From Symbiodinium natans (lineage: Eukaryota > Sar > Dinophyceae > Suessiales > Symbiodiniaceae), in NCBI GenBank assembly GCA_905221605.1, contig CAJNDS010002202.1, positions 1,339,379-1,403,378 of the forward strand: a DNA stretch of 64,000 nucleotides. Direction: 5' to 3'. The notes under the pieces are model-generated. The model was given only the letters and a program-made list of their open reading frames with translations. It ran no database searches and was not told the DNA's origin. Below, in pieces: positions 44,771-55,663 of the stretch; position 1 is the first letter of the stretch, and each line of letters opens with the position of its first letter. Made by a program: the position numbers and the translations under genes.

Positions 44771-45548
44771 ACTAGAACTATGGGTTTAGGGTTTAGGGTT
44801 TAGGGTTTAAGGTTTCGGGTTTAGGGTTTAGGGTTTAGGGTTTAGGCTACAGTTTCCTGTATGGTAGCCTCTTGTAGACTAGAATTATGGACTACAGTTT
44901 CGTACTTTGAGGGTATGGTGGCCTCTTCTTTTGGGTAGCTAGGCGTTGAAGCTAGTCACCAAAAGCAGGGTGAAGCTGAATCCATGCGGTTTTGGGGATT
45001 TCATTCATGTTTGCAAGGCGGAGAACAGCCCAAAACAATATAAAACAATTTTGGTTTACGGACACTTCGAAGAAGTGTGCGCTGGAGTTAATGCCAGGAC
45101 TGTGTTTGTCATCGTTTGCGAGATAGGCGCAGCCACGTGCTCCCTGAATGGGCTGCAACCTCCGTTCCTTTTGCGCGGAACATGTGTGCAGCCCGGAAAA
45201 TGTGTTCATTTCTTCATGCTCTGCCGTGAAATGCGCATGTGTACGCATCGATGTGCTGCCTGTGCCATTTACAGGATGATGCTTGTTCACGTTTGTGTAC
45301 TTTTGAGTTTCATCCCGCGCACAGGAACTCTTGGGCCGCCCCGCCGCGAGAAACCCGAGGCGTGGTTCTGGGGCTTGCTGCGGATTTTTGTGGGCAGCAA
45401 GCCAACGTGCTGAGTGTGAGTTGTCCAGAGATGTGAAGAAGAGGTTCTCTTTGAAGCCAACCTGTGATCCGCAATTCGCGGCCCTGTCTTTCCAGCCCCG
45501 AGTGATAGCAGTGTCAGCTCAGTGTTAGCTCTCGTCTCCCTTCTTGCA
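44771..45548. other. Intergenic region between PARP gene and tyrosinase array
   Basis: TTTAGGG block at 44780-44850. From about 45325 the sequence matches the 5-prime flanks of the other tyrosinase genes (GAGAAACCCGAGGCGTGGTTCTGG), so the tyrosinase repeat unit begins there. T1 lacks the G-rich block that precedes T2, T3 and T4. No separate gene is supported. Confidence 0.6.
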
Positions 45549-48388
45549 ATGACCCAACTTGGGCGCTCAGTGCTGTCCTTGTTGGTGGCCGCGGCCCTTC
45601 TGCCCGGTGCAGCTGGACAAGGTGCCGGAGGCGGCGGAGCAGGCGGAGCAGGCGGAGCAGGCGGAGCAGGCGGAGCAGGCGGAGCAGGCGGAGCAGGCGG
45701 AGCAGGCGGAGAAGGCGGAGCAGGCGGAGCAGGCGGAGCAGGCGGAGAAGGTGGAGCAGGCGGAGCAGGCGGAGCAGGCGGAGCAGGCGGAGCAGGCGGA
45801 GCAGGCGGAGAAGGTGGAGCAGGCGGAGGCGGCGGAACAGGTGGAGCAGGCGGAGGCGGAGGGGTTGCGTTGACGGAGCCACACATCACCATCAATGCCG
45901 ACGTGGAGTGCAGGACGAACGTGAACGGCCCGCAGACCATCACCGGCTACATTTACTGCGACAACTACTTTGAGTTTTGGTTCAATGGAGTTCTCGTGAA
46001 GAAGGACCCGATGACGTTCACGCCGCACAACGCGGTCTCCGTCTCCTTCGAATGGGACGGCGTTTCCGACAAGGAATACGCGATCATGTGTATGGACTAC
46101 GCGAGCAGCTCCGGGTACGAGTATGTCGAGACCTCGAACCCAGGCCTCGGTGACGGTGCGCTCATGGCGGAGTTCTCGGATGGCACCGTGACCGGCGCTG
46201 CCTGGGATGTCTTCGTGCTGACGCACGGGCCTACCGACGCGTCCATTGCGGCAGGCTGCAGCAGCAGCAACCTGGCACCATGTGCGGTCACTTCGGTGGC
46301 AGAGCCTGCAGGATGGATGGCTGGTGGCTACCAGGCCAGCGGTGGCTGGGTGTCAGCGACCGAATACACCGCCCAGCAGACGGGTTGGGGGAGGACCCCG
46401 ACTTGGGACGCGGCCAGGAGTTGCTGCGGCACGGCCACAAGCCCGGCAACTCAGCAAACGCTGACCAACAATGGCGGATGCTCCGTGAATTACGACAGCA
46501 CCGACCCGGTCGGGGGGGTTGCTGCTACAGTAGCGGCAGATGAGTGCTTGGATCCGATGGCCTTCCTTTCAGAGACGAGGTCGAAGATGATCTGGTCTTC
46601 CGACTTGGAGCGGGACAACAAGCTCCTGTTCCGCATCACCGTTCCTGCCGATGCGTCGACGGTGGTGCAATGCCCTACGTGCAGCGCACCAACGGTCGAC
46701 CAAAGCACACAACGAGTGCGCAAGGAGTTGCGGACGCTGAGCGCAGCAGAGTGGAAGAAGGTGACAGACGCCATGTGGGTCATGAAGAACACGGCGCAGG
46801 CGGCCGGTGTCGCACAATATGGCCAGGCGTTCCGTACCTACGATTACTTCCCGGCCAAGCACGCCGCGGCGTATTCTGATGCGCGTGGCGACCAGGCTCA
46901 CTTCGGCCCTCAGTTCATGACTTGGCACAGCGCCTTCGTCTTGGAATTCGAGAATGCGCTGCTTAGCGTGGACAGCACGATTGGTGCTTTGCCATGCTGG
47001 GACTCCACGGTGACCTCTCCGTCCATCTTCTCGGAGACCTACTTCGGAAGTGCTCCTGGCACAGGGTCCGGCTCTCAAGTTGTCGACGGTGCCTTCGCGA
47101 ACTGGTGGATCAAGGCTGGCTTTGCCTTGTCAGATTACAACCCTACCGGCAGCTCGCCATACACTGGCTCGCCCACCGGAATGCTGCGGGGGCCCACCAA
47201 CAACAACGCGAACAGCATGATGACACGCTACGGCTCGAGCACTTATTCGTACCCCGCCAACGACTTCTGGATCTGCGCGAACTTGGATGGGTTTTGGAAT
47301 GACTGGTACAAGTGCATCGAGGGCGATGCGACTGTCAGCGGGAGCTTTCACGGAGGACCACATGGGCAGGCGCGCAGTAGGTAGGGGACGTTCGAGGGTG
47401 TAGTTCCCGTAGTTCCCACGAGTAACGTAACGGCTTGGCAACAAGCGCAGCAACCCTCCTGAACCCTCCTAACGCTAGCGTTCAGGTGGGCGGCAGCTCG
47501 GGCGGCAACAGCGGCGACTTCGAGGACCCAGTCACGTCGCCGAATGACCCCCTCTTCATGTTCCATCACGCGAACGTGGACCGCAGCATGCGCTGGTGGA
47601 TGCTGAAGAATGAAGCCAAGCGCAGCACCTTCTACGGCTTTCCTGCAGCGAACGCCGAAGGCATTCGCGAGAACACCGGGAAGAGCTACTATGGGCAGAA
47701 CCTCCTGGACGTGATGTCAAGCACGTGGGGCTTCACCGTTGCCGACCTTGGCTTCTCCAGTGCTTCCACTGGCTTCCAGACCAATGCGGACCTGCTTTGC
47801 CACAACGGTCCCTCCACAAGTGCCTACACCTATGACACGGAGGTGGCCTGCTCTGGAGGAAGCCAAGCTGCTTGTTCGGCAGTTTGGGGTGATACCACGA
47901 CGCAGGCCGGGACGACGGCCGGGACGACGCAGCCAGGGACGACCGCCCAGACGACGCAGGCCGGGACGACAGCCGACACGACACAGGCCGGGACGACGGC
48001 CGGGACGACGCAGGCCGGGACGACCGCCCAGACGACGCAGGCCGGGACGACAGCCGACACGACACAGGCCGGGACGACGGCCGGGACGACGCAGGGCGGG
48101 ACGACGGCCGGGACGACGCAGGGCGGGACGACAGCCGAGACGACGCAGACTGGGACGACTGCCCAGACGACGCAGGCCGAGACGACAGCCGAGACGACGC
48201 AGGCCGGAACGACGGCCCAGACGACGCAGGGCTGGACGCTTGCCGAGACGACGCAGGCCGGGACGACAGCGACGACACAGGCCGGGACGACAGCCGAGAA
48301 GACCATGGCCGACCTTAGCAACACGGGCTACCGACGGCACACGGCCACAGTCCTGATGACGACCTTCCTTGCTGCCGCCAGCTCATGA
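45549..48388 (+). CDS. Tyrosinase T1 (A-type), secreted copper oxidase
   Basis: Exons 45549-47369 and 47486-48388, about 907 residues; one phase-0 intron with a GC donor. The ATG at 45549 (MTQLGRS) gives a clean signal peptide (SVLSLLVAAALLPGAAG). Then come a Gly/Ala/Glu linker from a 9-bp repeat, a beta-rich domain (YIYCDNYFEFWFNGVLV), and the tyrosinase domain. Copper A histidines are in PAKHAAAY, QAHFG and MTWHSAF; copper B histidines are in SFHGGPHGQ and MFHHANVDR, split by the intron. The C-terminus is a long Thr-rich tail (TTQAGTTAG, 27-bp period) ending in a short hydrophobic segment, possibly a GPI signal. Tyrosinases oxidise phenols to quinones. Oddity: LPCWD where the three other copies have LPYWD, the usual family sequence. 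Confidence 0.92.
45628..45865 (+). repeat. 9-bp minisatellite (GCAGGCGGA) in T1 linker
   Basis: About 25 units encode Gly-Gly-Ala with some Gly-Glu-Gly variants. The same array, with the same variant order as far as I can follow, is in T3 at 55743-55980. T2 and T4 have a shorter poly-Gly version (GGCGGAGGC units). Confidence 0.9.
47370..47485 (+). other. T1 intron, GC-AG
   Basis: The exon ends CATGGGCAG and the intron starts GCGCGC; it ends GCGTTCAG before GTGGGCGGC. Splicing joins HGGPHGQ to VGGSSGGNSGDF, matching the family pattern between the copper B histidines. The intron contains an in-frame stop. Confidence 0.85.
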
Positions 48389-50482
48389 ATCACTCGTCAG
48401 GCTAATGTTTTTTAAGATCACTAAAGGTATGAATCGCTCGTCAGGGTAACATTCCAAGTCGGCGAGGGTGGAGATCACGCTGCAAAAAGGCACGTGTTTC
48501 CCCTCCCCGGCTTCTCACTGCTTCTATGTCTAGGAGCAACGAAGTTGCGCAATCCGCCGTCGCCTTTTTGACATGCTTTTCCCGAAGCCCAGGGCCTGGG
48601 TTAATCCACCCATTTCCAGTCCTGGCAGGGCCTCTCCTGTCATGTCGGCGAGTCTCCTTTGATGCGAGCAGGTTCCTGCGCAGCAAAAAAGGCCTGCCAG
48701 CCAGACCTGGGCCACTGCACTGAACCAGGTATTATGTCAGAACTATTGTTATGGTATTGACTTCGGCAGCTGCGCGCAACAGTGTAAAAGTGACGTGAGA
48801 GAGGCGCCTCCCCAAAAAGGCCCAGACCAGGGCTTCCGCACGCTGAAGCTGAGTACTTCGGCTGCGGATACTGTACAGTAGGCGCCTCTTCTCGTGGGTT
48901 TCTGTCGGCAGAATGCAAAGAGCGGTTCTGAGTTCTTTTATCCGACTCAGAATCTCGCAAGGTTCTTGATGTTGGGGTCTGCTCACTGCTCATGGCCTGG
49001 TTAATCCACCAACATCCAGTCCATGGGAGGGCCCTCGTGTCCACATGTCGGCGAACCTCCTTTGACGTGAGCAGACAGGATCCTCTCGAAAAACAGCCTG
49101 CGCAGAACCAGCTTGGTTTCGTTGAGTCGTTTCATGAGTCGTTTCACCTGACTTCGGCAGCTGCGCGCAAGAGTGGTGTACTCCCTAGTAGTAGAGTAGG
49201 TAACCTGTAACCTTTTCTGGGGTCATTTAATCCCCTTATAATCCCAAAAAGGTTAACCTTTAGTTCCCCCAGGTTACTGGATTAGGGTTTAGGGTTTAGG
49301 GTTTAGGGTTTAGGGTGTACTCCTCTCAGCTCCTGAGGCCTACACCTGCTCTCCGCAGGGCCACGCTCCAGGCCGCTCCAGACCGCTGCAGGCACCTCAG
49401 CCTCTCCTGTTTCTTGTGCTCGTCACATACAAATTGGCATTGCAACCCTCATAAAGTTGCATGCGAGACCTAGATGGTCTGTTGTCCGGCTGCTGCGAGA
49501 CCTAGATGGTCTGTCGTCCGGCTGATTCGGAATGTGCTCTTCAACTACCCCGAAGAGTCCCAAGAACAGGAACAGTAATCCGTCAGGAGAAGCAGCTGTG
49601 GCTCGCTGTGGCAAGACTCACAATCATCACGCTACAGCAGGCTATCAGGTAAGGAGTAAGCAATTTGCGAAATGAGCAGTCAGGTCAGGAACTACTGGTT
49701 GTTGAACAACCAGGCAAGTGAACAGAAACACCGAGACCAGTCAGCTGATGTACGTTTTTTGCCGGATTTCAGCCGCGTGTCTATCTGATTCTGCAGCGGA
49801 GGATAGCCACGCTTAGAGTCGCCGTGCTGCGAGGAGGGTGTCCGGTGAGGGTTTGGGCGTACACTGGAGCCCTTTCACTGGAGCCCTTTCCACTGAACGA
49901 GTCCATGACAGCAAAGGGGAGGGTAGGGGGTAAGGGGTAGGGGTCGTGGGGCAGAGGGTGGGGGGGTGCAGGGTTCAAAGGTGGTTGGATCCATGCAGGT
50001 GGGAGAGGGAGAGGGAGGCAGGGTGAGGGAGGGGAAGACGAATCACAGGACAGGGTAGGCGGGCAGGGGGGCTGGGGGTTGGGTAGAAGGGGGCGGATGC
50101 TGGCTTGGTGGGAAGGGAAGAGGTAGGGGGATGAAGGGGGCCAGTGCCAGACGTAACCGGTTTTTCTCTCACCCCTCCCGGTCGGCGGATAATAATGCCT
50201 GTTTGCCGGAACTTGGAGGTAGGGTTCTGAATGTGCAGATGAACTCGAGAGGAACTGGGGAGCCCCGCCGCCGCGAGAAACCGAGGCGTGGTTCTGGGGC
50301 TTGCCGCGGATTTCTGTGGGCAGTTTGCAAGCCAACGTGCTGAGTGTGCGAGAGTTGTCCAGAGATGTGAAGACCTCAGAGGTCCTCTCTAAAAGCTGTG
50401 ATCCGCAATTCGCGGCCTTGTCTTCCCAGTTTCGAGTGATAGCAGTGTCCTCTCAGTGTCAGCTCTCGTCTCTATTCTTGCA
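48389..50482. other. T1-T2 intergenic spacer
   Basis: Nearly identical to 58417-60517 (T3-T4 spacer). It holds a TTTAGGG block at 49283-49318, a doubled GCGAGACCTAGATGGTCTG at 49465-49515 and a G-rich, GGGTAGGGG-type stretch at 49905-50130. A shared 3-prime flank (AAGTCGGCGAGGGTGGAGATCAC) follows all four genes. No gene is seen; it should carry the T1 end and T2 promoter. Confidence 0.75.
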
Positions 50483-52850
50483 ATGATCCAACTTGGGCGC
50501 TCGGTGCTGTCTTTGTTGGTGGCCGCGGCCCTTCTGCCCGGTGTAGTGGGACAAGGTGGCGGAGGCGGCGGAGGAGGCGGAGGAGGCGGAGGCGGCGGAG
50601 GCGGCGGGGGTGGCGGAGGTGGCGGAGGCGGAGGGGTTGCGTTGACAGAGCCACACATCACCATCAATGCCGACGTGGAGTGCAGGACGAACGTGAACGG
50701 CCCGCAGACCATCACCGGCTACATTTACTGCGACAACTACTTTGAGTTTTGGTTCAATGGAGTTCTCGTGAAGAAGGACCCGATGACGTTCACGCCGCAC
50801 AACGCGGTCTCCGTCTCCTTCGAATGGGACGGCGTTTCCGACAAGGAATACGCGATCATGTGTATGGACTACGCGAGCAGCTCCGGGTACGAGTATGTCG
50901 AGACCTCGAACCCAGGCCTCGGTGACGGTGCGCTCATGGCGGAGTTCTCGGATGGCACCGTGACCGGCGCTGCCTGGGATGTCTTCGTGCTGACGCACGG
51001 GCCTACCGACGCGTCCATTGCGGCAGGCTGCAGCAGCAGCAACCTGGCACCATGTGCGGTCACTTCGGTGGCAGAGCCTGCAGGATGGATGGCTGGTGGC
51101 TACCAGGCCAGCGGTGGCTGGGTGTCAGCGACCGAATACACCGCCCAGCAGACGGGTTGGGGGAGGACCCCGACTTGGGATGCGGCCAGGAGTTGCTGCG
51201 GCACGGCCACAAGCCCGACAACTCAGCAAACGCTGACCAACAATGGCGGATGCTCCGTCAATTACGGCAACTACGACCCGGTCGGGGGGGTTGCTGTTAC
51301 AGTAGCGGAAGATGAGTGCTTGGATCCGATGGCCTTCTTGTCAGAGACGAGGTCGAAGATGATCTGGTCTTCCGACTTGGAGCGGGACAACAAGCTCCTG
51401 TTCCGCATCACCGTTCCTGCCAACGCGTCGACGGTGGTGCAATGCCCTGCGTGCAGTGCACCAACGGTCGACCAAAGCACACAACGAGTGCGCAAGGAGT
51501 TGCGGACGCTGAGCGCAGCAGAGTGGAAGAAGGTGACAGACGCCATGTGGGTCATGAAGAACACGACGCAGGCGGCCGGCGTCGCAACATATGGCCAGGC
51601 GTTCCGAACCTACGACTACTTCCCGGCCAAGCACGCCGCGGCGTATTCTGATGTGCGGGGCGACCAGGCTCACTTCGGCCCTCAGTTCATGACTTGGCAC
51701 AGCGCCTTCGTCTTGGAATTCGAGAATGCGCTGCTTAGTGTGGACAGCACGATTGGTGGGTTGCCATACTGGGACTCCACAGTGACCTCTCCGTCCATCT
51801 TCTCGGAGACCTACTTCGGAAGTGCTCCTGGCACGGGGTCCGACTCTCAAGTTGTCGACGGTGCCTTCGCGAACTGGTGGATCAAGGCTGGCTTTTCCTT
51901 GTCAGACTACAACCCTACCGGCAGCTCTCCATACACTGGCTCGCCCACCGGAATGCTGCGGGGGCCCACCAACAACAACGCGAACAGCATGATGACACGC
52001 TACGGCTCGAGCACTTATTCGTACCCCGCCAACGACTTCTGGATCTGCGCGAACTTGGATGGGTTTTGGAATGACTGGTACAAGTGCATCGAGGGCGATG
52101 CGACTGTCAGCGGGAGCTTTCACGGAGGACCACATGGGCAGGCGCGCAGTAGGTAGGGGACGTTCGAGGGTGTAGTTCCCGTAGTTCCCACGAGTAACGT
52201 AACGGCTTGGCAACAAGCGCAGCCACCCTCCTGAACCCTCCTGAACGCTCCAGGTGGGCGGCAGCTCGGGCGGCAACAGCGGGGACTTCGAGGACCCGGT
52301 CACGTCGCCGAATGACCCCCTCTTCATGTTCCATCATGCAAATGTGGACCGCAGCATGCGCTGGTGGATGCTGAAGAATGAAGCCAAGCGCAGCACCTTC
52401 TACGGCTTTCCCGCAGCGAACGCCGAAGGCATTCGCGAGAACACCGGGAAGAGCTACTATGGGCAGAACCTCCTTGACGTGATGTCAAGCACGTGGGGCT
52501 TCACCGTTGCCGACCTTGGCTTCTCCAGTGCTTCCACTGGCTTCCAGACCAATGCGGACCTGCTTTGCCACAACGGTCCCTCCACAAGTGCCTACACCTA
52601 TGACACGGAGGTGGCCTGCTCTGGAGGAAGCCAAGCTGCTTGTTCGGCAGTTTGGGGAGATACCACGACGCAGGCCGGGACGACGGCCGAGACGACGCAG
52701 GGCGGGACGACGGCCGAGACGACGCAGGCCGAGACGACAGCCCAGACGACGCAGGCCGGGACGACCATGACCGACGTTGCCAACACGGGCTACCGACGGC
52801 ACACAGCCACGGTCTTGATGTCAAGCCTCCTTGCGGCCGCCAGCTCATGA
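50483..52850 (+). CDS. Tyrosinase T2 (B-type), secreted copper oxidase
   Basis: Exons 50483-52141 and 52254-52850, about 751 residues, GC-AG intron. The ATG at 50483 gives MIQLGRS and the signal peptide. The linker is almost pure Gly (about 27 residues). The beta-rich domain is nearly identical to T1. All six copper-site histidines are present (PAKHAAAY, QAHFG, TWHSAF, FHGGPHGQ, FHHANVDR) and the LPYWD motif is intact. The Thr-rich tail is short (TTQAGTTAETTQGG...) and ends TATVLMSSLLAAASS. It groups with T4. Confidence 0.92.
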
Positions 52851-55663
52851 ATCACTCAATTCTTGAATCACCCAACGTGTGAATCAATGACTCATCAAGA
52901 AGAATTTGGCAAGTCGGCGAGGGTGGAGATCACGCTGCAAAAAGGCGCGTGTTTCATCCTGTTTCCCCTCCCCGGCTTTGCACGCCTATGTCTAGGCGAG
53001 CAACGAAGTTGCGTCACCTGCCGTACCTTTTTGGACATGAGTTTCCCTAAACCTGGGCCTACTGCTCTGCTCTCACTTCTGTTTGTATAAAGTCAAAGTG
53101 ACATGAGAGAGGCGCCTCCCCACAAAGGCCCTGACCAGGGCTTCCGCACGCTGAAGCTGAGTACTTCGGCTGCGGATGCTGTACAGTAGGCGCCTCTTCT
53201 CGTGGGTTCTGTCGGCAGAATGCAACGATCGGTTCTGAGTTCTTTTAACCGACTCAGAATTTCGCAAGCACGAGCTTGGAGCTGCCTGAGAAGCTCTGGG
53301 CAAGTCTGCGCGCGGGCGCCATGGTTCCAACTCGAACTCCTTGGCCCAAGGGGGTCAAAAGCGAGTTCTCGATGTTGAGGTCTGCTCATGGCCTGGTTAA
53401 TCCACCAACATCCAGTCCATGGGAGGGCCCCTCGTGTCCACATGTCGGCGAATCTCCTTTGACGTGAGCAGAGAGGATCCTCTCGAAAAAGAGCCTGCGC
53501 AGAACCAGCTTGGTTTCGTTGAGTCGTTTCAGCTTTAGAGTACCTATTCTTATGGCATTAGCAATGATTTTTATGGTATTCTCGTAGCTATTTTGGTACC
53601 ATTACTATGGCATGGACTTCGGCAGCTGCTCGCAGCAGTGGTGTGCTCCTCTCAGCTATCATTGCAAGCCTAAAGCTGCATGCGAGACCCAGAAAGAGCA
53701 GGAGCCGTAGTCAGGAGAAGGGCTAGGGTTTAGGGTTTAGGGTTTAGGGTTTAGGGTTTAGGGTTTAGGGTTTAGGGTGGCTCGCTGTGGCTCGCTGTGG
53801 CAAGACGAGCAAGTTGCGACATGAGAAGCCGTTGCGACAAAGACGGCTGCTTCGGGGAGGATGCTTTTGCCTGCAGCAAGTTGTGTGGGGCCTTATATAG
53901 TATTGCTGTTTTTTCTAGCATTCTTGTTATTGTCATTTCACTTGTTGGTGCTATTAGCTGCTTCTGTGTGCGTGCAGGCGGGTCCCCAGGCTGCGGGATT
54001 CCGAAGCGGGGCAACTGGGGGCATCTCTCTTTCTCCCCGTGAGGTAGCTCGAATGCGTGATAGCTTCAAGCTTCAAGTGGTTGCTCGGCAGGAGCCTGCC
54101 CTTCAACCATTCGCGAATCCAACGGTTTAGGGTTTAGGGTCTTGGATTTAAATTGGGGTTTTGGGTTTAGGATTGTAGAATAAATGCAAATAACAGGTTT
54201 AGGGTTTAGGGTTCCTTACTATTGTTGGATCATTATAGTATCATACTCTTATGTTACAAAAGCATCCCTACTTGCACTTACTAAGCTTCCTAGGTAGGAT
54301 AAGGGGGCCCTTAAAAGGGAGCCCTTCGTACCCCTCTTCTGGCCCTCTTAAACAGGGACCTTATTCAGAGGGTCTCTATCCCCAAGGGTCCCCTTAAGCC
54401 TATCCCCTAAAGCTGAGTGCTAGGAGAGCATCACGGCGTGTGGGGGGAACGGCTCGTGTCTCCTGGGGCGCTTCTGCGCTTGGCAAAGACACAGACTTGA
54501 ATGACCACAGTAGGGTTTTAGGGGTTTAGGGTTTAGGGGTTTGGGGTTTAGGGTTCAGGGTTTAGCAACCTGGTCTGCTTGAAACCCGACGGAAGCGCCG
54601 CAGAGCGCATGACATAATTCTCGACCTTAAACAAGCAGCAGCAACTGAGGATTGCCAAGAAAGAGAAGCAAAACATTTCGAGACCCCAAGACCTGCGGAG
54701 GTTGACCTGGAAAACGGCTGGCAGGCTGCGGAGTTGCTCCAGGCAGCTGGGGTATTCTTGATTTACCATAAGGCCCGTGGGTGTATGCCAGTGTTATATA
54801 AGGTCTTTTTCTTCTAGATGCTGTATGTCACTGTGTACAAACGGTCAGGAAGTACTGGCTATACTGGTTGTTGAACAGCAGCGCTTATGCGGCAAGTGAA
54901 CACAAACACCACAGTCCATCCCGAGAGTTTGGAGACCAGTCAGCAGATGTACGTTTTTTGCCGGATTTCAGCCGCGTGCCTATTTGATTCTGCAGCGGAG
55001 TGCTGCGAGACAGTGGGAGGGGTAGGTGGGTGGTGTGGGCGGTGTGTCCGGTGAGGGTTTGGGCGTACACTGGAGCCCTATCCACTGAACGAGTCCATGA
55101 CAGTAAAGAGGAGGGGGTAGGGGGGTAAGGGGTAGGGGTCGTGGGGCAGAGGGTGGGGGGGTGCAGGGTTCAAAGGTGGTTGGGTCCGAGGCAGGGTGAG
55201 GGAGGGGAAGACGAATCACAGGACAGGGTAGGGGGGCAGGGGGGCTGGGGGTTGGGTAGAAGGGGGCTGATGCTGGCTTGATGGGAAGGGAAGGGGGGGA
55301 TGAAGGGGGCCAGTGCCAGAGGTAACCGGTTTTTCTCTCACCCCTCCCGGTCGGCGGATGATAATGCCTGTTTGCCGGAACTTGGAGGTAGGGTTCTGAA
55401 TGTGCAGATGAACTCGAGAGGAACTCTTGGGAGCCCCGCCGCCGCGAGAAACCCGAGGCGTGGTTCTGGGGCTTGCCGCGGATTTCTGTGGGCAGTTTGC
55501 AAGCCAACGTGCTGAGTGCTGAGTGTGCGTGTGAGTTGTCCAGAGATGCGAAGAAGAGGTTCTCTTTGAAGCCAACCTGTGATCCGCAATTCGCGGCCCT
55601 GTCTTTCCAGCCCCGAGTGATAGCAGTGTCAGCTCAGTGTTAGCTCTCGTCTCCCTTCTTGCA
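52851..55663. other. T2-T3 intergenic spacer
   Basis: The ends resemble the other spacers (52910-53520 and 54950-55660), but the middle is different: a TTTAGGG block at 53722-53778, further short blocks at 54125 and 54510-54565, and unrelated sequence at 53790-54830. This marks the junction between the two copies of the A-B unit. Small frames at 53797-54130 have a hydrophobic run but no gene support. Confidence 0.7.

Noticed and set aside
44946-45413. 155-codon + frame upstream of T1
   Set aside because: Its second half falls in the tyrosinase 5-prime repeat unit and it shows no domain.
45287-45943. Reverse-strand Pro/Ala-rich and Leu/Arg-rich frames opposite the tyrosinase linkers (also at 50389, 55216 and 59839)
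   Set aside because: Shadows of the GGC/GCA repeat in the sense-strand linker; they follow repeat composition and have no independent support.
47717-48356. Arg/Pro- and Ser-rich frames on both strands over the tyrosinase tails
   Set aside because: Shadows of the 27-bp Thr-tail repeat.
53797-54130. Small frames with a hydrophobic run between T2 and T3
   Set aside because: Two overlapping frames compete, with no recognised signal or domain, in a spacer that is not conserved between array units.
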